In this document: positions 59,363 to 64,000 of the stretch, one piece after another
How the letters are laid out: every line of letters starts with the position of its first letter
How positions within the stretch are numbered: position 1 is the first letter of the stretch
NCBI RefSeq assembly: GCF_001426705.1
Contig: NZ_LMFC01000001.1
Location: 1,455,355 to 1,519,354 of the forward strand
Length of the DNA: 64,000 bases
Source of the DNA: Cellulomonas sp. Root485
GTDB taxonomy: Bacteria; Actinomycetota; Actinomycetes; Actinomycetales; Cellulomonadaceae
Direction of reading: 5' to 3'
Program-made: the position numbers and the translations under genes
Notes under the pieces: model-generated
Told to the model about the DNA's origin: nothing
The model's input: only the letters and a program-made list of their open reading frames with translations
Databases searched by the model: none

Positions 59363-59418
59363 ACGCCCATGGGCGTGTCGCGACGGGCGAGTCTCACCTT
59401 CGACCTGAACACGAAGGT
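59363..59418. promoter_or_regulatory. Two palindromic candidate operators upstream of merR
   Basis: ACGCCCATGGGCGT (59363-59376) is a perfect 14-base palindrome. ACCTTCG and CGAAGGT (59396-59402 and 59412-59418) form an inverted repeat with a 9-base spacer, a layout typical of MerR-family binding sites. Both lie upstream of the merR promoter and downstream of the nuclease gene. Confidence 0.45.
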
Positions 59419-59456
59419 TCACCCCCCAGTACCCACGAGCAACCGTGGCCCACGCC

Positions 59457-59981
59457 TCAGCGACCCTCGGCGCCGCCCTGGTCGTCGGGCTCCACCCCCG
59501 TCGTGAAGTCCTCCGGTGTGACGACGTCCAGGAACCGTCGGAACCGCTCGAGATCCTGCTCCGACGTCGTGGTCCGCACCTCCACGCCCGCGACCGCGAC
59601 GACCTCGGCGGAGCACAGCACCGGACATCCGAAGCGCAGCGCCATCGCGATGGCGTCCGAGGCCCGCGAGTCCACGCGGGGCCCGGTGCGCAGCACCAGC
59701 TCGGCGTGGAACACCCCGTCCTCGAGCCGGGTGATCTCCACCCTGCTCAGCCCGGATCCCGTCGCGATGAGCACGTCACGCAGGAGGTCGTGCGTCATGG
59801 GCCGCGGGGGCACGATCCCCGCCTGCGCGGACGCGATGGCGCTCGCCTCGGCGGGCCCGATGAGGATCGGGACGAGGAGCTCGGAGTCCGGGTCGAGCAG
59901 CAGCACGACGATCTCCTCGTCGGCGAGATGCTGGCGCACGCCGACGATCTCGACCGGAACCAGCTCGGCGTCCTCTCCCAT
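59457..59981 (-). CDS. Bifunctional nuclease-domain protein (DUF151, Rv1829-like)
   Basis: 174 residues from ATG 59981. The DUF151/bifunctional nuclease domain is recognisable in EEIVVLLLDPDSELLVPILI, IGPAEASAIASAQAG, RPMTHDLLRDVL and GPRVDSRASDAIAMALRFGC. Plant and bacterial homologues were reported to have DNase and RNase activity. It stands between ftsR and merR, and a leaderless -10 suggests its own transcript. Confidence 0.9.
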   Translation of the reverse strand: MGEDAELVPVEIVGVRQHLADEEIVVLLLDPDSELLVPILIGPAEASAIASAQAGIVPPRPMTHDLLRDVLIATGSGLSRVEITRLEDGVFHAELVLRTGPRVDSRASDAIAMALRFGCPVLCSAEVVAVAGVEVRTTTSEQDLERFRRFLDVVTPEDFTTGVEPDDQGGAEGR

Positions 59982-59988
59982 GCAGCCC

Positions 59989-59994
59989 ACGCTA
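59989..59994 (-). promoter_or_regulatory. Leaderless -10 for the bifunctional nuclease gene
   Basis: TAGCGT on the minus strand lies 7 bases before ATG 59981. Confidence 0.55.
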
Positions 59995-60049
59995 CGACGC
60001 GGACGCCGATCCGGCTCCCCCCGCGGGCCCGCGAACTTGGCCGGTCCCG

Positions 60050-60820
60050 TTACGGGGTCAGGTCGGCGACGGCCGCGCGTACGAGCGCCGTGTGCATCTG
60101 CGTGCACAGCTCGCCCACCTCGGCGGCCAACGTGCTCGCGCGCGCCCGTGACGACGCGCTGCGCTGACCGCGCCACGGCGTGACGACCTGCTCGACCAGG
60201 TCCGCCTGCCGGTCCGCGGACGTGCGGAACTGCCGCAGGTGACGCGCGTCGATGCCGTGCTCGGCCAGGGCGGCGGCCGCGACCACGATCTCCCGGGCCC
60301 ACAGGTCGAACGAGCCGGAGCGGTCCACGCGCAGCACGCCCGCGGTGACGAGCTCGTCGACGAAGCCCACCTCCACCCCGGACTCGCGCGCGAGCACGTC
60401 GATCGTCCAGCGCGTCCCGGGGACCTCCCGGACCCCGTCACGCGTCGCGAGGCGCGCCCGCGGAGCCGGCTCGTCCTCCTCACCGGCGTCGAGAGCGGCC
60501 AGGCGGTCGCCGATGACCTTCAACGGCATGTACCGGTCCCGCTGCTGGCGCAGCACGAACCGCAGACGCTCGATGTCGGCCGGCGAGTACTGCCGGTAGC
60601 CCGCTGCGGTGCGCACCGGCTCGACGAGCCCCTGCTCCTCGAGGAAGCGGAGCTTGGACGTGGTGACGGCCGGGAACTCGATCTGCAGGGACGCCAGCAC
60701 GTCGGAGATCCGCATCGATGCGCGGCGGGAGATCCCCCGGGGCCACGGCTCGTGCTCGCCGTCGGGCGTGACGACCTGCTGCGCCGGGGCCTGGACGCGC
60801 TGCGCACGTGCGCTCGTCAC
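60050..60820 (-). CDS. ftsR: MerR-family regulator FtsR (Rv1828-like)
   Basis: 256 residues from GTG 60820, after AGGGGAG. The MerR domain is SMRISDVLASLQIEFPAVTT, SKLRFLEEQGLVEPVRTAAG and YRQYSPADIERLRFVLRQQR. A long C-terminal helical domain with its own winged-helix-like part (TIDVLARESGVEVGFVDELV) follows, as in Rv1828. The Corynebacterium homologue FtsR activates ftsZ transcription; the same role is inferred. It follows garA by 40 bases. Confidence 0.9.
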   Translation of the reverse strand: MTSARAQRVQAPAQQVVTPDGEHEPWPRGISRRASMRISDVLASLQIEFPAVTTSKLRFLEEQGLVEPVRTAAGYRQYSPADIERLRFVLRQQRDRYMPLKVIGDRLAALDAGEEDEPAPRARLATRDGVREVPGTRWTIDVLARESGVEVGFVDELVTAGVLRVDRSGSFDLWAREIVVAAAALAEHGIDARHLRQFRTSADRQADLVEQVVTPWRGQRSASSRARASTLAAEVGELCTQMHTALVRAAVADLTP

Positions 60821-60860
60821 GAGGCAGCTCCCCTCGGGCCGAACGTCAGGGACCGGCCGG

Positions 60861-61325
60861 TCACGCGCCGGCCGCGTCGCGGTGCGGGCTGGGGTGGAAC
60901 GTCATGCGGTACTTCCCGATCTGCACCTCGTCGCCCGACCGCAGCACGGACTGGTCGATGCGCGACCGGTTCACGTAGGTCCCGTTCAGCGACCCGATGT
61001 CCCGCACCACGAACGTCGTCCCCTCACGGACGAACTCCGCGTGCTTGCGTGACACCGTGACGTCGTCGAGGAAGATGTCCGCTCCCGTGGAGCGGCCCGC
61101 GACGGTCCGCTCAGCATCGAGCAGGAACCGCGCTCCGGCGCTCGGGCCACGCTGCATGACCAGAAGGGCCGACGTCGGCGGGAGCGCGTGCACCGCGGCC
61201 ACCTCGTCGGGCGTCAGTCCGACAGGCGCCGACGCCTCGATCTCGACCGGCTCGATCGCTCCGAAGCTCATCGTCGTGTCGGGTCCGTAGGCGGAACGCC
61301 CGACCTGCGGGTCCTCGCCGCTCAT
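60861..61325 (-). CDS. garA: FHA-domain metabolic regulator GarA/OdhI
   Basis: 154 residues. The N-terminal tail has GPDTTMSFGAIEPVEIE with two threonines in the position phosphorylated by PknG and PknB in GarA/OdhI. The C-terminal FHA domain is complete (ERTVAGRSTGADIFLDDVTV, SRKHAEFVREG, DIGSLNGTYVNR). Unphosphorylated GarA inhibits 2-oxoglutarate dehydrogenase and glutamate dehydrogenase. GGGAGG lies 4 bases before the ATG. In mycobacteria gcvH lies upstream, but here the neighbour is DUF881. Confidence 0.93.
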   Translation of the reverse strand: MSGEDPQVGRSAYGPDTTMSFGAIEPVEIEASAPVGLTPDEVAAVHALPPTSALLVMQRGPSAGARFLLDAERTVAGRSTGADIFLDDVTVSRKHAEFVREGTTFVVRDIGSLNGTYVNRSRIDQSVLRSGDEVQIGKYRMTFHPSPHRDAAGA

Positions 61326-61382
61326 GCCACCTCCCGGGCCCGTTCTTCACGTCGACCACCGGTGTTCCTCGGGGTCAGGCAC

Positions 61383-61388
61383 ACCCTA
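61383..61388 (-). promoter_or_regulatory. -10 element of the garA-ftsR unit
   Basis: TAGGGT on the minus strand would start transcription near 61375, about 50 bases before garA. Confidence 0.45.
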
Positions 61389-61427
61389 TGCGGACCGAGC
61401 GGGTCGGCGCAGCACGTCCCGCGCTCG

Positions 61428-61451
61428 CACCCGGCACGATCGTGCCCGGTG
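61428..61451 (-). terminator. Terminator after the repeat-bearing DUF881 gene
   Basis: The two halves of this 24-base segment pair over 11 bp with one mismatch (CACC with GGTG, GGCACG with CGTGCC), 16 bases after the DUF881 stop. Confidence 0.6.
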
Positions 61452-61466
61452 GCGGCCCAGATCGGA

Positions 61467-62741
61467 CTAATCGGTCTGCGGAGGGACCGGGGTCGCGTAG
61501 ACCGGGTCCGGCACCGCGCGCACCGCGTCGACCGCGACCAGGTCGTACCGGTCCACCGACCCCTTGCCGCCGTTGTTGCGCACCTGCGCCATCGCACCGC
61601 CGGGGATCTGCAGCGCCGGCGCGATGATGTCCGGGTCGCCGATCGCGATCCATCGGTACGGCGCGGTCAGCTCGACGCCGTCGAGCACCACCGCGCCGCC
61701 CGTGCCGGTGAACGCGCTGCTCGCCGTAATGCGCTGGTCGTTGAGCTGGATCGCCTCCGCCCCGGCGTTGCGCATCTCCTCGAGCATGTTGAGCATCGTG
61801 ATCGGCTTGATGAACCGGTCGGTCTCGGTGAGGGTGACGATCACCCCCGGCCCCTCGGCCGGCAAGCGGCCCGCGAGGATCCCCTGCGTCTCGGCACTGC
61901 GCCGCAGCGCGTCGAGCGCGGCCTGCCGGCGGTCCGAGCCTGAGAGCAGGTCGTCACGCTCGCGCGTGAGGTCGGCCGCCTCACGCTGGAGCGCATCCCC
62001 ACGGTTGGTGGTCTCGTCGAGGATGCGGACGAGATCTCCCTGCCGCATGCCGGCGAGGTCCGTCTCTCCGGACTGCCGTACCTGCGCGACCAGGGCATAG
62101 CCCAGTACCGCGCAGAGCACGCCGGCCACGATCTGCGCCCGGGTCGCCCGCGGCTTGAGAGCCCGGCCCAGGACCGCCCACCCGCTCGGCGGCTCGGCGG
62201 GAACCTCGTCGACCGGCGGTGCGAGCTCCGTGACGTCCTGGTCAGCCGGGTCGCGGGGATCTGTGGGGACGAACACCCTGACGTCCCGGGGAGTCACGTC
62301 CGGCTCGTCGAGTGCCACCTCCGGCGGACCGCTCCCCTCAGCGGGCTCCGGCTCGTCCGACACGACGAGAGGCAGCGAGTTGGGCTCGTCCGACACCACC
62401 GGGGGCAGCGAGTTGGGCTCGTCCGGTACGACCGGCGGCAACGAGTTCGGCTCGTCCGACACGACGGGAGGCAGCGAGTTGGGCTCGTCCGACACGACTG
62501 GAGGCAGGGAGTTGGGCTCGTCCGGTACGACCGGCGGCAACCAGTTCGGCTCGTCCGAGACCACCGGGGGCAGCGAGTTGGGCTCGTCCGACACGACTGG
62601 AGGCAGGGAGTTGGGCTCGTCCGGTACGACCGGCGGCAACGAGTTGGGCTCGTCCGAGACCACCGGGGGCAGTGAGTTGGGCTCGTCGGCGGGCGGCCGG
62701 GAGTCCTGCGCGTCGCGACCCTCCTGCGGCTGCACGGTCAT
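61467..62741 (-). CDS. DUF881 protein with ten 11-residue tandem repeats
   Basis: 424 residues from ATG 62741. Residues 19-128 are ten copies of DEPNSLPPVVS/P (one with Trp, one with Leu), an acidic Pro-rich and probably disordered cytoplasmic tail. A membrane helix follows (AQIVAGVLCAVLGYALVAQV, about 186-205), a short coiled coil (about 225-255), then the DUF881 domain (PAEGPGVIVTLTETDRF, AGAEAIQLNDQRITASSAF). DUF881 proteins are common in Actinobacteria and Firmicutes, sometimes near division genes; the role is unknown. The start overlaps the sbp stop (ATGA). Confidence 0.9.
   Translation of the reverse strand: MTVQPQEGRDAQDSRPPADEPNSLPPVVSDEPNSLPPVVPDEPNSLPPVVSDEPNSLPPVVSDEPNWLPPVVPDEPNSLPPVVSDEPNSLPPVVSDEPNSLPPVVPDEPNSLPPVVSDEPNSLPLVVSDEPEPAEGSGPPEVALDEPDVTPRDVRVFVPTDPRDPADQDVTELAPPVDEVPAEPPSGWAVLGRALKPRATRAQIVAGVLCAVLGYALVAQVRQSGETDLAGMRQGDLVRILDETTNRGDALQREAADLTRERDDLLSGSDRRQAALDALRRSAETQGILAGRLPAEGPGVIVTLTETDRFIKPITMLNMLEEMRNAGAEAIQLNDQRITASSAFTGTGGAVVLDGVELTAPYRWIAIGDPDIIAPALQIPGGAMAQVRNNGGKGSVDRYDLVAVDAVRAVPDPVYATPVPPQTD
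62358..62687 (-). repeat. Ten tandem 33-bp repeats grouped in a 99-bp higher-order unit
   Basis: Ten in-frame 33-base units encode the 11-residue repeats of the DUF881 protein. Their last residue runs S-P-S-S-P-S-S-P-S-S, and the nucleotide variants recur every three units, so a 99-base block has itself been duplicated. Copy number probably varies between strains. Confidence 0.95.
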
Positions 62742-63070
62742 GCCTTGAACAGGTGACGACGGATCGACGCGGCGTTGGAGAAGATCCGGATGCCGAGCAC
62801 GACCACCACGGCGGTCGACAGCTGCGTGCCGACACCGAGCTGGTCGCCGAGGAACACGATCAGCGCGGCGACGACGACGTTGGACATGAAGGAGATGAGG
62901 AACACCCGGTCGTCGAAGATCCCGTCGAGCATGGCGCGCAGCCCGCCGAAGAGGGCGTCGAGGGCCGCCACGACCGCGATCGGGAGGTACGGCTGGAGCT
63001 CCAGGGGCACGGTGGGCTGCAGGAGCAGACCTCCGACGACCCCGATGACCAGGCCGATGACTGCGATCAC
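62738..63070 (-). CDS. sbp: Small basic protein family (DUF1290) membrane protein
   Basis: 110 residues from GTG 63070 with about four hydrophobic segments (VIGLVIGVVGGLLLQPTVPL, LPIAVVAALDALFGGLRAML, LISFMSNVVVAALIVFLGDQ, LSTAVVVVLGIRIFSNAASI). It is the Sbp of Bacillus and Rv1824 of M. tuberculosis. It sits between two DUF881 genes and overlaps both by four bases, so the three proteins likely form one membrane complex. Function unknown. Confidence 0.92.
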   Translation of the reverse strand: MIAVIGLVIGVVGGLLLQPTVPLELQPYLPIAVVAALDALFGGLRAMLDGIFDDRVFLISFMSNVVVAALIVFLGDQLGVGTQLSTAVVVVLGIRIFSNAASIRRHLFKA

Positions 63071-63960
63071 GTGTCGTCCCTCCCTGTCGGACCAGCAGAC
63101 CCTGCCACACCGGCCTCGTCCGGCGCACCCTCGACTGCCTCGGGCTCCGGCACAGGGGTGACGGGCGCCGTGGGCACCGTCGCGGAGTACATCGTGACGA
63201 GACCCGTCCCGGGCAGCTCGAGCTTGCTCTGCGACGTCAGCTGGACGCCGATGCCCCAGGTCGTGCGCAGCGTCGCCAGGTGCTGTCCGGCGCTGGCGCG
63301 GGCCAGCTCCGTCTGCATGCCGACGGGGTCACCGATGGCCTCCACGGTGTACGGGCTGCTGAGGGCGACCAGGTCGACCAGCACAGCGTCCCCCGCGCTC
63401 CGGATCGCGGTCATCGCGGTGAGGCGCTGTCCGTTCACGGCGATGGCCTCGGCACCGGCGGCCCACAGCCCGTTCACGACGACCTGCAGGTCGACGTCCT
63501 GCACCCGCAGCGACGGGTCCACGTCGTCCGGGTCGTCGGAGGGGGCGTCGGTCAGGACGAGACGCAGCCCGCTGCCGGTGACGGGCATGACCCCGGCCGC
63601 GACCGCATCAGCCTCGATCTGGTCCCGCACAGGCTGGCCCACGTCGCCCAGGAGGTCCTCCTGCAGGGTCGCGATCTCGTTCGTCATCGTGGTGATGTCG
63701 TCCTGGAGCGCCTCCGCCTCCGCGCTGCGCTGCTCGATCTGCGACTCCAGCAGCTCTCGCGCCTCCACGACGGAGGTGGCGGGCTGGCGCAGCGCGACCG
63801 TGGCCGCCGTCGCGCCGAGACCCAGACCGATCGCGAGCACCACGAGGCCGGCGGTCGACCGGCGCGAGCGCCGCGGCTCCGAGCCTGCGGCGCGACGGGC
63901 CGCCGCCTCGGCGTAGCCGGGGTCGAGGGGACGCCGGTAGACCTCGGTGAGGAGCGTCAT
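63067..63960 (-). CDS. DUF881 membrane protein (Rv1823-like)
   Basis: 297 residues from ATG 63960. A basic cytoplasmic start (AARRAAGSEPRRSRR), one membrane helix (TAGLVVLAIGLGLGATAATV, about 36-55), a coiled coil (EARELLESQIEQRSAEAEAL and onward), then the DUF881 domain (GSGLRLVLTDAPSDD, GLWAAGAEAIAVNGQRLTAM) and a Pro/Glu tail. No Shine-Dalgarno precedes this ATG and the frame stays open to the window end, so the true start may lie further upstream. The stop overlaps sbp. Confidence 0.88.
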   Translation of the reverse strand: MTLLTEVYRRPLDPGYAEAAARRAAGSEPRRSRRSTAGLVVLAIGLGLGATAATVALRQPATSVVEARELLESQIEQRSAEAEALQDDITTMTNEIATLQEDLLGDVGQPVRDQIEADAVAAGVMPVTGSGLRLVLTDAPSDDPDDVDPSLRVQDVDLQVVVNGLWAAGAEAIAVNGQRLTAMTAIRSAGDAVLVDLVALSSPYTVEAIGDPVGMQTELARASAGQHLATLRTTWGIGVQLTSQSKLELPGTGLVTMYSATVPTAPVTPVPEPEAVEGAPDEAGVAGSAGPTGRDDT

Positions 63961-64000
63961 CGACGCGTCCGGGCTGCGCGGTGGCTCGCCGGACCCGTGC

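Noticed and set aside
62358..62687. Array of regularly spaced similar units, as in CRISPR
   Set aside because: The units are contiguous 33-base repeats with no unique spacers, lie fully in frame in the DUF881 gene, and no cas gene is present.

Overview
This 64 kb window is a stretch of chromosome from a very high-GC actinobacterium. The gene orders pafB-pafC-tatA-tatC-helY, lnt-ppm1/rbpA and DUF881-sbp-DUF881-garA-ftsR-nuclease-merR, together with mIHF, RbpA and a separate actinobacterial Lnt/Ppm1 pair, point to Actinomycetota, most likely Micrococcales close to Cellulomonas (inference from synteny and composition; no rRNA gene is present to confirm it). I see no tRNA, rRNA, insertion sequence or CRISPR array.

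Layout. 1-431: nusB after the last codons of a probable efp. 500-7400: an accessory block with an orphan sugar-binding lipoprotein, a membrane GGDEF-EAL protein, and a GPH-type transporter translationally coupled to a PLP decarboxylase. 7429-16284: the pyrimidine operon pyrR-pyrB-pyrC-(small membrane protein)-carA-carB-pyrF, headed by a PyrR-binding hairpin that contains the pyrR Shine-Dalgarno, with almost every gene joined by 4-base overlaps. 16338-25980: mihF, gmk, rpoZ, coaBC, metK, a helicase-dead priA, a HAD hydrolase, fmt, rsmB and rpe. 26032-31349: an FMN riboswitch followed by ribD-ribE-ribBA-ribH running into hisE-hisG and a small PH-domain membrane protein. 31353-39846: DUF3866 divergent from pafB-pafC, then tatA-tatC, a diacylglycerol kinase and helY. 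39922-44686: an amidohydrolase, a 432-base gap holding a consensus promoter and a strongly folded sequence, lnt-ppm1, and convergent rbpA.

44833-57790 is accessory: an aldo/keto reductase; a minus-strand operon encoding an LLM/berberine-bridge-type fusion flavoenzyme and a UPF0303 protein under a MarR-like inverted repeat; an OmpA-domain lipoprotein; a cassette of AraC regulator, VOC protein, UvrB-domain-less UvrA paralogue and DUF1801 protein; and a solitary tyrosine recombinase next to a dif-like inverted-arm site and gene debris; then an acetyltransferase, a 53-residue acidic protein and a metallo-beta-lactamase-fold protein. 57868-64000 carries a ParA-like ATPase and, convergent with it, the merR-nuclease-ftsR-garA-DUF881-sbp-DUF881 cluster. 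One DUF881 protein has ten 11-residue tandem repeats.

Two themes recur. First, many genes lack a Shine-Dalgarno but have TANNNT 6-8 bases before the start codon, the signature of leaderless mRNAs; this helped choose several starts. Second, biosynthetic operons are controlled by RNA structures that mask ribosome binding sites (PyrR element, FMN riboswitch). The most promising unexplained items are the folded RNA candidate at 41724-41912, the recombinase with its putative site at 55994-56015, the UvrA-like cassette and the fusion flavoenzyme operon. All calls come from reading the sequence; no database search was run.
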